From assembly GCA_003415625.1 (NCBI GenBank), contig PYIU01000010.1, positions 2,540,501-2,604,500 of the forward strand: 64,000 bases of DNA, read 5' to 3'. A model generated the notes under the pieces. The model had not been told where the DNA came from and searched no databases. It saw nothing but the letters and a program-made list of their open reading frames with translations. The number at the start of each line of letters is the position of its first letter. Position 1 is the stretch's first letter. The translations under genes were made by a program, and so were the position numbers. Shown here piece by piece: positions 1-11,003 of the stretch. The DNA is from Aquanectria penicillioides. Lineage: Eukaryota; Ascomycota; Sordariomycetes; Hypocreales; Nectriaceae.

Positions 1-137
1 ATCACTCTCTTAGGACGTTTATATACTAGATTGAAGACAAATATAAATACATAAATGGTTTTGCTCGCATCCCGAATCCCTTCAACCGTAGGTCGGGCTA
101 GCCAACCTGCGGCAACTCCACCATGGGCAATCAAACG

Positions 138-1740
138 CTACTCGGTGAGGAAGCCTGATGGGATCTTACCCAGAGGCACCGGTGACCCATCATTGATGTA
201 TGAGAAAATCACCCGCTTATATCTTCGGATCGGATACGGTCCCTTGGTGTTGGTTACTTGTAGTAGAAGGTGAAAGTCTGGTGTGACTAGCCCGGTTTGC
301 GGGTTTCTTTCTATCTTCGCCGTCGTCACTTTAATCTTTCGCCCTCGAGTGACGTTGATGAATCCTGCCTCGTTTGCAACCAGCTTCAGGTCTGATTCTG
401 GTCCTTCCATGCGTTCGATGTCGACCTTAGGGCCAACACCAAAGCTGTGGAATTTGTTCACATCTCCATAAAGCATCCAGGCGAACTCCAAGTCGACATC
501 CCCGCCATCGGGGTTGTAAGTACCGCTGGCATCAAGGATATGTGTCCCTTCAGGTTTAACTTTCAGAATAAGAGGCTCTACACCCTTATTTCCATTGACG
601 TCGACCACAGGAGGATGGGCCACTGTGGTGAAACTGCTAGTGACGGTCCATTGCATGCGGGCTGCAAAGTCGTCCTGCATGGCGTCTCTCCACCTCCAAA
701 TGCTTGCACGGTGGTCATTATACCGATTTCCATCGGCTCCAACAACCCCAAATTCGTTGACGTTGTACAGGTGGTTTAAATCGATGCCGCCGTCCCAGTC
801 GGCCTCAGCCTGGGGTCGGGAGTAGCGGCCGCCCCAACCACCCCAGTGGATATGATCCCTGTAGCTAAGACCGTTCTGTATAAGCCATAGGAATGACGGC
901 GTGTCGCCTTCCATGCCAAACTTCACCTCGGGGTACGCCTCAGCGCCGAACTCGCCGACTCGGATGTGCTTGTTAAGCCATGGGTTCAGCACCTTGGTGT
1001 GATCAGGTCCGTTTCCAGCACCAATGTTCATGCCCAGCCAACTCCCTTGGCCGTACTCATTCCACCCATGTGCTGATACAATGTAGAAAACATCTGGGAA
1101 TTTGGCGCGGATCCACGCACCGGTGTCATCTTGGTCTGAGATTGCGTAGACTCGGAGCTTCGCCCGCAGCTTCAAGGCTTCTTCCGCGGAAGCAGTTTCG
1201 GATAGATGCTTGAGTGCTTGGGCGAGTGTGTTGACACCACCCCAGACCGGGATATAGAGTGGCTCCTCGGACTCTCGGAGAGCATCAAGAAGGCGTTTTG
1301 CGCCATCGCTGAGCGGTTCCTTCAAAGCCTTCTTACCGTAGACCTGCCGAAATGCTTGTGAGTTGAATGATCAAATGTTGGCGCTTTTGTGGTTCCATTT
1401 CTCATGAAAGTTCACTGTGACTGCTTACATTCGGTCCGGAAGTGATCAAAGTTAGGAAGTGTTCAGCCGGTTGATACTGGAAGTTTGGGTGCACATGGTT
1501 GTTTAGGTTGTTGACAACCTTGCCGTAGGCGTTGATGATGCGCCGGAGCTCTTCGGGGTGGGTGCTCGAGCGGAGCCAAGTAGAAGTGGTTGCGCAGATG
1601 CCGCGGGTATCAAATTCATTTGCGTACAGCAGATAACGGACGAGAGATTGCGAGTCGTCAGGTTCGTTGAGCACGTCCGTCAGGATGAAGATGCGGGGCT
1701 TTTGCGCGAACGTCGCGAGCTTGTCGAGATGGGCAGACAT
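138..1740 (-). CDS. DUF1593 family (nucleoside/sugar hydrolase-like) protein
   Basis: Two exons: 1740..1429 and 1343..138. The intron (1428..1344) has a GTAAGC donor and a CAG acceptor, and joining the exons keeps the frame (…SGPN|VYGKKAL…). The product is about 505 aa. Near the N-terminus is FILTDVLNEPDDSQSLVRYL, the metal-binding-type start typical of DUF1593 and nucleoside-hydrolase-like folds. PVWGGVNTLAQAL and a W-rich central region (HIHWGGWGGRYSRP) follow, then a beta-rich C-terminal domain (VDVNGNKG…DASGTYNPDGGDVDLEFAWMLYGD). Family members are usually secreted, and a signal peptide would be expected. The ATG at 1740 gives none, so a short upstream exon may be missing; the reading frame stays open upstream to about 1815. 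The family's substrate is poorly known, so an exact activity is not claimed. Confidence 0.8.
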
Positions 1741-2397
1741 GGCGCGCGCTGGTTGAGCAAAGACGCAATTAAACAAATCAACGGGCCCCAAGAGAGAGAG
1801 CAAATCCTGAAGCAAGAAATAATTGCGGTCTGTTCATCCATAACGGCTGTTAAATACCCAGCGGTCCTCCCCACACGCTACTGCTCCCGCCGCTTCCCTC
1901 GTAAACAACGGATGATTAAAAGCGGCATCCGTAGCCTCCACTCCATGCGCCGAGCCACAGTGAAGTCGACTGCGCGCGGTCATCGGATTAATTCTTACTT
2001 CATTAGGAAGTTGGAGCCCCCCAACGGATAAAGTATGGGACATCGACGGCAGATGTGGAGAAAATGAGGAGATCTGGGCCATGACAGGCAATCGAATTGC
2101 CCCATAATGGGGAAAGTACGGTAGATTGACGGATATCGGATATCGGGAGCTGGATGCACTAATTTACAATCGTTGTCCATGTCAAATGAATGCGGGCTGT
2201 GGTCTTGCCGACCTTGGATATCACACCAGTTCCTCTCAGACCTTCACTAACATGATGGGGCAAGCCAACGGGCAATGATCATTGTTCACCAAATTTTCTA
2301 GCGTGGTCCATGTGTCCGTGGCAGTGTGAGGCCTTGCTCACTCCCGCAGGCGCACAACCAAGATCTCACCGCTGCCGTGTCCCTTTCATACCTCTCG
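1741..2397. other. intergenic, no gene seen
   Basis: Promoter side of the DUF1593 gene and the 3' side of the next minus-strand gene. An upstream signal-peptide exon for the DUF1593 gene could lie between 1741 and about 1900, but no splice pair could be settled. Otherwise nothing is recognised. Confidence 0.4.
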
Positions 2398-3798
2398 TCA
2401 ATCTTCAATCCAGACTATGCCATCATCTGAAGGTTGAAGCTCCATGCCTGCATTTCTTTTCGAGACTGGGTTTACTTGGAAAACATCCTCATTTTCCTCG
2501 GCGACTGAATTTATATCACCTCCTGGGCTGGGAATTGTAATTTCAGCCTCCGTCGTGTTATAGGATCCACGCTTTGGTGTTGAGACCACTGCATTAATTC
2601 CAGTCTTTGTCTGAGAGTTTTTGAGAATCAACCCTGCATTACCCAGACTGGAATCCAAGAAAAGTGCAAATTGAAGGATCCAGGCGACGAAGATAATCCC
2701 CGCATCTGGATATGTAATGTAGATCATATACAGTGTTTGCAGAGAGCAAATACACTGCCATCTGCGTGGCCATGTCGACTGAGCGATGCGGACCGCGTTG
2801 AACTTGGCCATGTCAAACGAGGAGGCATTAACAAATTTGAACCATCGCTCTGACCGATGATTATGATCATCCTCCTCCTCCTCGTCACAAGATGGTCGGT
2901 TTAAAAGCCGTTCTTCCCAGAAGGGGTGGAGATTGCCCGACTCATCCCAAGGTTCCCTCTCGCAAAAGGCTGTCCAGCGCCGAGTGATCTCAAGCGCGAC
3001 ATCCGCTTCCACTGTGAAATATTCAGTGTGCGATGCTCCACAAGAGCTACACTTATGCTCATATAGCAGGTTGTTCAGCTCAGCCTTGATAAGAGCTTCA
3101 GCTCTTTTGTAGAGCCGGGTGGGTCGTTGGCCAGGGTTCAATTCTTCCTTGAGTACAAGTTGACACTTTTTCTGTATCGCAGACTTTCGGGTAGAAGTTG
3201 TTATCTTTGTACTTCCAACTTTTATCAGCCTTTTTCCTTGGCTTGTCGAGTCAATGACGGTAAAGACATAGTTGTTTCCTTTTTTGGTGTTATTGATGTC
3301 TGCTGTCGTGAGAGGTTTTTTAATTTCATCGGCAAGTTTGTTGTCAAGCGCTGGAGATTTCAGCCATACCCTTCTCCTCCTGTTTGGGGTGCTAGCCAAC
3401 GATGGAGATGATTCGGACCTCGCGGTGAAGTTAGGTGTCATCAATTCGCTGCTATTCACAGGTTCGCTAGTAGCCCTCCTGTTAGCAGGGGTCGCCGATG
3501 GCGTTTCCGAGTTGACCTCTGCAGTTCTCTTGGCATCTTTTCTCGAAGGCGTTCGCTCTTCTGTATCCTGGAAGACCATCGGGTCTGTTGCCAAACCAGC
3601 TGAAGCATATGGTGTCTTGTCCCGTGGTCCCGATGACCCATCTTCGCTTGCTTGCGGTGGTGCTGAGGTTTGGTCTGTTCCACAACTCTTTTTCTTCCTA
3701 GCCCCTCGCCTTGGAATCGTTGCTTTCGACGGTGTTGGAGATGGCGAGGCGGAACTCAGCTCGATATTCCGCGAAATCTTTGAATCTTTGGTAGACAT
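2398..3798 (-). CDS. GIY-YIG/T5orf172 (DUF1766-like) domain protein
   Basis: Single open frame from ATG 3798, 466 aa. The first ~150 residues are Ser/Thr/Pro/Lys-rich and probably disordered. A domain beginning YVFTVIDSTSQGKRLIKVGST matches the opening of the T5orf172/DUF1766 branch of the GIY-YIG superfamily. It is followed by a Lys/Arg-rich helix (KRAEALIKAELNNLLYEHKC), a CSSCGASHTEYF motif with Cys and His residues, and a WTAFCEREPW segment, all usual for fungal members of this group. The C-terminal third holds a hydrophobic stretch (TLYMIYITYPDAGIIFVAWILQFALFL) that suggests membrane attachment, which is unusual for a nuclease-like fold. No bona fide catalytic set was confirmed, so nuclease activity is not claimed. 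Confidence 0.65.
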   Translation of the reverse strand: MSTKDSKISRNIELSSASPSPTPSKATIPRRGARKKKSCGTDQTSAPPQASEDGSSGPRDKTPYASAGLATDPMVFQDTEERTPSRKDAKRTAEVNSETPSATPANRRATSEPVNSSELMTPNFTARSESSPSLASTPNRRRRVWLKSPALDNKLADEIKKPLTTADINNTKKGNNYVFTVIDSTSQGKRLIKVGSTKITTSTRKSAIQKKCQLVLKEELNPGQRPTRLYKRAEALIKAELNNLLYEHKCSSCGASHTEYFTVEADVALEITRRWTAFCEREPWDESGNLHPFWEERLLNRPSCDEEEEDDHNHRSERWFKFVNASSFDMAKFNAVRIAQSTWPRRWQCICSLQTLYMIYITYPDAGIIFVAWILQFALFLDSSLGNAGLILKNSQTKTGINAVVSTPKRGSYNTTEAEITIPSPGGDINSVAEENEDVFQVNPVSKRNAGMELQPSDDGIVWIED

Positions 3799-4932
3799 GG
3801 TAACAACGGCAATCGATATTTTCAGTATTGCTGGGAACAATGGTTGAAACAAAGAGAAAGGACCATGGTAGCACAGTTAAGAATAGCAGAGCGGTTGGGG
3901 ACTGCACGGGGGGGGGGGGGGGCTGCGCCTCTCGGCTGAGTTTTACAAGCAATAATTTAGGCAGGTCAACTAAACGGCCCAACACCCTAGGTCGCATCCA
4001 ATGTCGTTTACCCTTCTGATCTAGATGCAGGATGTGATACCATAGTGCAGGACGAACCCCTGTTTAACCGAGAATAGATGCTTCCGTGTGAACCCAGCGC
4101 TTCGTGGAACACGTCAAGGCTGACAACTGATGCTCAAGTGTCTCAGGTATGCCTCTTGTGTCTGGACCCTGCCACTCCTTTTACAGCTGAACCGCGAGGT
4201 TGTCAGGTGTAAAGCAGCACCTCAAGATCCCGGGATTCAGATTCTGACAATCTTCCTGACGAGGGATTTAATTGAAGACCACTCTCCCCTCCTTATCTTG
4301 GTGCATGATGCCAACCAACATACAGTATATGTTCGACCAATCCGTACTGTACCCATTTTGTTGCCTTCGACACTAGTACACATATAATCTATTGATAAAG
4401 GGTAATTTACGTAACTAAATCTCATCTATGAATAGTAATAGAGTTACTGGGTTCTAAAAGGAGCCTCTTGTAGATAATCTCATGTTCAAAACTGCTCTAC
4501 TTATGATGACGTATGATTTCGCCGTCCAATAGTTACGTTTTCCTACCCGTAGGTCGATGAGACTTAGCCCTTAGCACTACAGATAAGTGGGGTTTATGTG
4601 CTTGTCCTAGAACTTCTCGAAAATGCCCATGTGATTGGTCGTGTGTCCTGTAAGTTGAGAGGAGCCCTCGCCGAAACTAAATAGCAAAGCTGGTCAAGCG
4701 AATCACTAGATCGGCACGTGAGTTCTCGTCTAAAGAGTACAGGTTTCCTGCACTGTTCGTCACTGCCTTGTTCATATGATAGCCAATCTCACAAACTCTG
4801 CTTTCTAGCGAACACCTTTAAACCACTCAATGTCACCTTCTCTAACAATAATGTATTCCAGAAAAGTAATGCCGCGTTCTTACGTCTCCAATTCCCACCA
4901 TATTCTCTCGGCCTTCGTAGACACGTCAGTAC
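3799..4932. other. intergenic with 15-G homopolymer
   Basis: About 1.1 kb without a recognisable gene. It holds a run of 15 consecutive G at 3908-3922, about 110 bp upstream of the GIY-YIG gene start. Short open frames here have no coding-like composition. Confidence 0.5.
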
Positions 4933-6775
4933 CTAGCTCGCTACCGCGTTCGTCCGGGTCTTAGTGATATCATGGTCTGGAAGCCTTGCAAGAGGTATAG
5001 CAAGTGCCAACACTGCAGAGCATGCTGAGCCAGCAAGAGAAAAGACAAAAACGTCCTTAATTCCAACCATGTAGCCACCAACTACAGCAGCTAGGGCACC
5101 ACCGTGAAAGACGTCCCGGATTTCGGATGCCCCAGTGTTCAAAAGCTGGAGAAAGTCGAGGTCAGGAGCAGTCGTCTCAATCGTCTGCAGCATGCGGTTC
5201 GCAAAGAGGGACTGCCCTATTACAATGAAGTAGGCAGCACTGAGGGTTTGGCACACTGATTATCTGGTTAGTTGAAACTCCATTAACGGCAAACAAGCGA
5301 TTTAGGGTTGAGTCGTTACTTACTAACCATGATGCCAGTGGAGCTTGCCACATCCTCAGGCTTAGAAAACCCCTGTACTGCCGTCATTGAGATCTGGTTG
5401 CCGAGGCCCAGGGCAAACCCGAAGAGGATCTCAGAACCAACGTAACGAGCTTGAGATGAATCTACATCAAGCGTATAGAACAAGGCCATTCCAGCAGTCA
5501 TTGATACCGCACTGATCAATTGGTAAGGTTGCAAATGGCGTGTCTTCCCAACCACGGCACCACTTAGCAAACCTCCCAAAGCAACAAGAGCTAAGAATGG
5601 AAGACTGTTGACACCACTGCGTATCGCCGATTGACCTTTGACAGATTGCAGGTATATTGGCAGGTAAAACATGACTTGGTAGAATGCTGAATTAGAGCTA
5701 GATCGGATCTCGTCAGATGGTTGTTATACTCGACAGCATATTAGACAGAAGGTCGTTTCAACTCACATAAAGCAGTACAAGGCGTTTGAGTATATCAGAC
5801 GAGGTTTTAGAATATGCAAGGGAACCAAGGCGCGTGAACCCTGGAACCGCTGGATGACAACAAAACAAATTGCGAAGAATATCCAGAGAACCAGCGTGGC
5901 AATCACTGGCCCTTCACTCCATGCTTTTGTCTGGCCGCCCCACTGTAGAGCCAATGTTAAGCATGCAAGAGAAGCCAGCAACACGATGAAGCCTGGGAGA
6001 TCCAATTGCAAAAGAATTCTTTCCATGTTGCCTGGACAGGTTTGATATGCCTTGGCACGTGCAAGACAAGCAGCAATAAAACAAGTAGAGGGCCTCCAAG
6101 CGGTAAGCTGATCCAGAAACACCAGCGCCAGGAAACCTCGCTAGTGAAAGCCCCGCCGATAATGGGCCCGAGAATAGTTGAAACCATAAAGACGCCCATC
6201 CAGCAACCCAGTAGTAGAGGACGCTTTCTTGGCTGGGCCACATAGTTGATCATGAGAACCGAGCCACTGATGGTGCCAGAGCCACCGAAACCTTGAATGG
6301 CGCGGCCCACGATTACAGAGACGCTATTCGGAGCCGCAGCAGCTACAACGCTCCCTATGAGGTACAAAGCCATCGATGCGAGATAAGTGTACTTGACGTT
6401 GAGGTACTTGTATAACTTGCCCCACATTGGTGACGATGGTCCAGCGACGAGGAAAGTAGCGCTTCCATACCATCCGACGTCGTCTAGTCGATGGAAGTCG
6501 TCAGTGATGCCGGGGATCGCCGTGGCAATAATACCAAGCTCCACGGCAGTAAGGAGAGTGCTCATAAGTATTGTGAACATGACAAGGAACAATCTTGAGC
6601 CAGTCGCATAATCCTCATCATCTTCAGCAGGGACAGGTGTAGTGTCGTCATCGGTCTCTCCAATGCTGTTGGTTGGAGATGGATCGCCAGTCAACGTCGA
6701 GGTTGTCATGTTGGATGCCTTTGTTTCCTCTTTCTCGCGGCTCTCAAATGCTGGTACAGTTTCTTGAGACGGCAT
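4933..6775 (-). pseudogene. 14-TM MFS drug/metabolite exporter (DHA2 type), frameshifted
   Basis: MFS exporter of the 14-helix drug:H+ antiporter type. The start is ATG 6775 (MPSQETVPAF…). The N-terminal part has ITDDFHRLDDVGWYGSATFL, GRAIQGFGGSG (motif A/C region) and LGPIIGGAFTSEVSWRWCFWISLPLGG, all DHA2 signatures. Introns 5766..5698 and 5323..5256 splice cleanly, giving …ALYCF|ISNSAFYQVMFYLPIYLQ… and …GIMV|MCQTLSAAYF…. Between 6010 and 6030 the frame shifts by one base within QATWKE/ILLQLDLPGF, and no intron of credible size can bridge it. The sequence therefore reads as a 1-nt deletion: either a recent pseudogene or an assembly error, since the rest is well conserved. It faces the Zn2Cys6 gene across a shared promoter, which suggests co-regulated export. 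Confidence 0.75.
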
Positions 6776-7264
6776 TTTCTCTAATTTCCGCGTGGTTCGT
6801 CTAGTCGATCTAGTAAGATAACACCAGTCGGCAATTCTCAAGGGAATGACAAATAAATGTATTCTTTAGCATCTAAACCTGATGCGTTATCTTCAGTGAG
6901 ATCCATTCGGGAGAGCCCTCTGAAATCTCCTTAATATACTCCTGAGTCAAGAAGGTCGAGTTCATTTCGACCGCCGGATCTGATCAACACGGTCCAAATG
7001 CGCCAATCAACATCATTCGACCGCCGTGATCCCTGTCCCTGATCCAGATTTGGCGAGCATCCTCTCAGCAGTTTGGTGGATCCACGCTGACAAATGGAGC
7101 CCAGCTCATCTTCGTCCGCCGTATCCGTACTCTTGTACTCACGGCGGTCGAACGATGAGCAGTACTTGCAGGAAGAACCTCAAAAGTAAGCCCTCGTACC
7201 TCCGCCGGCCGTCGTCTGGTTCGCCCGATATCCCCCATCCTTTAGGCCGCTTCTGCAATTATCA
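6776..7264. promoter_or_regulatory. bidirectional promoter with three identical 11-bp motifs
   Basis: The 489 bp between the divergent MFS and Zn2Cys6 genes contain TTCGACCGCCG at 6966-6976 and 7016-7026, and its exact reverse complement at 7142-7152. CCG/CGG triplets are the usual core of Zn2Cys6 sites, so these are candidate binding sites for the adjacent regulator. That link is inference; the repetition itself is seen directly. Confidence 0.5.
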
Positions 7265-9623
7265 ATGTCTTTTCCAACCAGGCTGCCTTCACCAACCCAG
7301 CATGAGGCAAAGCGGAGAAAGGTCCGCAAAGGCACCTTTAGCTGCTGGGAGTGCAAGCGGCGGAAGATGAAGTGTATATTCGACCGGTCGGCGAATGATG
7401 TCTGCAATGGCTGTCGCAGACGGGGCTCACAATGCATCAGCCAAGAATTTCCCGATGATGTCTCGCCATCCTCGGACAAAGCTCATGACACAAAGCCCCG
7501 GAAAGCAAGAGTTGAAACTCGGCCCGCCACCAAGAACGGCACCGCTTGTACTTCAAGAACGCCGTCGATTCTTGGTGCAAGTAGTCAGAACACCGTAGCT
7601 GGAATTCCAACTACTAGGTCAATCTCCTCGGAACCTTTGAGCTCTCTTGCTTTCTATAAATCTTCCGCGGTGCCTATCCCACATCCCGTCATTGCTGGAC
7701 TGGTACTGACTTACTTAACAGCATCACACCGCTCACGATAGCACTCATCAATCCTCTGTCAATCAGCCGCCGTCACAGGCAAAATATGAAAGCCTCTCTA
7801 GAGTCTTGCATGAATCGCTACCATCGCGTGAAGACACAGAGAAGATATGCTCAGCCATCCGCCACCCTTCTGTTCTCACCCACGAACTATTGACCCTGCC
7901 ATATACCACTCTAAAGCAGACCGGCCTAAGGACCTCAGAAACCCTTCTCCACATTCCCGGGCCAACTTCGCATCCTGTTCTTATAGCGAGGCACATGCTA
8001 CAGCTCGCCATTTTCCTCCAACATCTCCACCCCGACCTTCACAAAGACATGAAAGAGTTGACCGAGTCCCCACACGCAATAATGGAACGATTGGCAGATC
8101 TTGTTATTAATCTTGTCACCACCAACGACGATCTCCTTGGCACAATCGAAAGCTTGGAGTGTATTATGGTTGAGAGCATGTACCAAGCGAATGTCGGCAA
8201 TCTCCGGCGAAGCTGGATAGCCGGTCGGAGAGCAATCGGTATTGCGCAGCTGATGGGGCTTGATCGGGCTGATAAACAGACACGATACAAAGTGCTTGAC
8301 CCTGAGACAAGATATGATGCCCAAGTCATGTGGTTTCGCATCATCTTTTTAGACCGGCATCTCTCTCTCATGTTGGGCCTTCCTCAAGGCTGCCCTGATC
8401 CTATCATGGCTTCCAATATGTTTCTTTCAGATGAGACTCCCACGGGTCGCCTTGAGAAGATACACTGTGATATCGCCTCAAGATTGCTGGAGCGTAACAA
8501 GCCTCAATCCGACGTGGATAAACTTGCCCTGACCAAAACCCTCGACTTGGAACTACAGAAAGCAGCCAGAAGCCTTCCCAGCAAGTGGTGGCTGCCACCA
8601 AATCTAGAGCTATCTTCAACCGATCCACAAGTTCTCTACTGGAACACAATGAAACTTTTTGCGCAGGTCCTTCACTATAACCTCCTTAATCAACTCCACT
8701 TGCCTTATATGCTTCGTTCCTCCTCAACCCAGCAAAAGTACGAATACTCACGAGTTACATGCGTGAACGCTTCGCGAGAGATGCTGTGCAGATTCATCAT
8801 ACTGCGCAGAGTCAACAAAATCGCGTATAGCTGTCGGATCGTCGACTTCCTGGCCCTTATGGCCGCCATGGCCTTGCTGCTCGCGCACTTAGACAAGTGC
8901 GACCTGGGGGAGGGCAATCTCTTGGCCCATCAGTATATCAGTGATCGGGCCCTGATTCAGCAGGTTCAAGAAAGCATGATTGAGGTCAATCGCGTTAATG
9001 CAGATGCGCTCAGTGCAAAAAGCGCAGATTTGCTTGGCCAGCTACTGGCCATCGAGGTTGACACAATTGACGACTCTTTAAGTAGCAGCGGGAGAGTGAC
9101 AGTGCAGCAGACAGAGGCTGGGACCACGGCAAACGAAAAGAATGACAGTACCGCAGTCAGCGTATATATTCCTTACTTTGGAATCATTACGATTGCCCGT
9201 GATGGTATGAGCATGAAGGCTCCGGGGGCTCCAGGAGGGCACCTTACAACAGCAGGATGTAATGAGCCCTCTTACTCGCAGCCGGCGGTGGAGAAGCAAC
9301 TCGAAGCAACACCAGAGTCTATTCATACCGAGCCACGGATACATTCATCCAACATTACCGGAGGTGTCGGATTTACGAATTCGGCGTCCATACCGTCGAC
9401 ACATGATACTCTGGGTGCTGTCCCAGCCCAAGGCATTACCACAACTGGCAATAGCCCTGATTTTACACTCCAGTTTGAGAATCACCTGAGTGAGTCTCTG
9501 TTAGAACAGGAGGAATATCCTGGGCTGGCAGCTGGGGTGGAGGATTGGACCTTCCAAGGTGTTGATACGGTGTTTTTTCACAGTCTACTGAGTAGTTACA
9601 GTGACAAACCTGATGAGATATAA
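7265..9623 (+). CDS. Zn2Cys6 transcription factor with fungal_trans domain
   Basis: Nuclear fungal regulator of about 768 aa. Exon 1 runs 7265..7669 and exon 2 7722..9623. The 52-nt intron has a weak GTGCCT donor but a good ACTGAC branch site and an AACAG acceptor, and joins to …HHTAHDSTHQSSVNQPPSQAKYESLSRVLHESLPS. The binuclear zinc cluster uses Cys27, 30, 37, 47, 50 and 57 (CX2CX6CX9CX2CX6C), with basic KRRKMK between the third-Cys pairs. The middle region carries the fungal_trans signature LRRSWIAGRRAIGIAQLMGLDRA and RIIFLDRHLSLMLGLPQG. It is divergent from the MFS gene and 360 bp upstream of a co-oriented hydrolase, which is the usual position of a pathway-specific activator. The target pathway is not determined. 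Confidence 0.9.
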
Positions 9624-9983
9624 ATGCACTTATAGAGGCAACGGCTATCTTACAGAAGACTGCTCCTTGAATCTAAGGTATCATAGCACAGTTACCACGC
9701 GCCCTTGTTGTTAGATTCTTCCTTTAAGCCTCAGTCGTTTCATTGTATGAGATCCTTCATGATATCTAAGACTAAGGGTGGTCTGCAGAGGGTAAATTGG
9801 GTAAATGAAAACGGCTAAAATAATCGAACCAATCATAAAGCAACTATATTACGTTCATGCCGTTAGTCAGCAATCTCTGAGCCACTAGCGTTGTATGCTT
9901 TAGGCAGGACGGACCACCTGACGAAAGCAGACTCGGGCGCATCCATCGTTCATCCGTCAACACCGAAGCTCTCTCCAGGCGAC
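9624..9983. other. intergenic, TF to hydrolase
   Basis: Terminator/promoter space between two co-oriented genes. No ORF or motif is recognised. Confidence 0.5.
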
Positions 9984-11003
9984 ATGTCTGCGAAGCCCTT
10001 GTCGGCGAAGGAGCTGCTCCAGCATCCTGCATTCGCCAGCAATTATTGGAATCTCCAGTCAACTGCGTCTGGCCACGCAATGGTGGCGAAATCGCGTGGC
10101 GGTGGCCCGTTTCCAATCTGGTACGAGGTCCATGGCTCGGGGCCTGCCATGATAGTCTGGATCATGGGTCTCGGGAGTCCCGCTGAGCGCTGGAAACGAC
10201 AATCCCGATATTTTGGTCATAAGAACAAGGACCTGTACAGTTCCCTCGTCTTTGACAATCGAGGGACCGGGAAGACAGCGAAGCCTACTTGCCCATATAA
10301 AACCACTGAGATGGCTCAGGATGTCCTTGATTTACTCGAATTCATAAAGTGGATTGATCCCAATCAGCCTAGCAAAAAGCTTCACGTTGTTGGTCTTAGC
10401 CTGGGGGGCATGATTGCTCAGGAGCTCGCCGTGCTCATCCCCGGGCACATTGCCTCACTTTCAATCGTATCCAGCTCGCCTAGACTCGCACGCACAACTC
10501 CCTCATGGGACTCCTGGAAGCAGCACATTGCCATGGCGGTTCCCGTCGGTGTTGATAGAAAGCTACAGCAGGTCGCAGAGAGGCTGTTTTCCGATGACTG
10601 GCTGAAGCAGCCTGACACCGAAAACACGGACCCCACACAGAATTTCCCACTCAACCAGGATAGATTCTCAGCAGACGAGTTACTTAGTCGCCAAACTTCA
10701 CAAGTTTCATCCAAAGGGTTCATTTTGCAAGTAATAGGAGCAGCAATGCACTACAAGAGTGACGCGCAGCTGGCCCAAATAGCAGCCTCCATTGGACGCG
10801 ATCGAGTCATGGTGATGCACGGAGAAAAAGACCAATTAATCCCGTTCAATCACTTCGACTTCTTCAAATCAGGATTTGGCCTAGAAGGAGTTGAGTATAA
10901 TGTTCTCGCGGGTTGTGGGCATCTTTCCATGTGGGAAAGAGCAGAAGAGTTTAACTCGGTTATAGAGCGATTCATAGAAAATGCCATTAGCTTAACAAAC
11001 TAA
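9984..11003 (+). CDS. alpha/beta hydrolase
   Basis: Intronless, 339 aa, starting at ATG 9984 (MSAKPLSAKEL); the frame is open upstream but without an ATG. The alpha/beta-hydrolase landmarks are in order. IVWIMGLGSPAERW fits the oxyanion-hole loop, followed by VFDNRGTGKT. The nucleophile elbow is GLSLGG (Ser about 139), the acid lies in MHGEKDQLIPF (Asp about 290), and the base in GCGHLSMWE (His about 315). The spacing fits a soluble esterase, lactonase or thioesterase-like enzyme without a signal peptide. Next to a regulator, an exporter and oxygenases, a role in processing a small molecule is plausible but unproven. Confidence 0.85.
   Translation: MSAKPLSAKELLQHPAFASNYWNLQSTASGHAMVAKSRGGGPFPIWYEVHGSGPAMIVWIMGLGSPAERWKRQSRYFGHKNKDLYSSLVFDNRGTGKTAKPTCPYKTTEMAQDVLDLLEFIKWIDPNQPSKKLHVVGLSLGGMIAQELAVLIPGHIASLSIVSSSPRLARTTPSWDSWKQHIAMAVPVGVDRKLQQVAERLFSDDWLKQPDTENTDPTQNFPLNQDRFSADELLSRQTSQVSSKGFILQVIGAAMHYKSDAQLAQIAASIGRDRVMVMHGEKDQLIPFNHFDFFKSGFGLEGVEYNVLAGCGHLSMWERAEEFNSVIERFIENAISLTN

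Noticed and set aside
1558..2031. 157-codon plus-strand frame opposite the DUF1593 gene
   Set aside because: Antisense shadow of a well-supported minus-strand exon.
3272..3847. 191-codon plus-strand frame with hydrophobic stretches
   Set aside because: Antisense to the Ser/Pro-rich N-terminus of the GIY-YIG/T5orf172 gene, which explains its composition.
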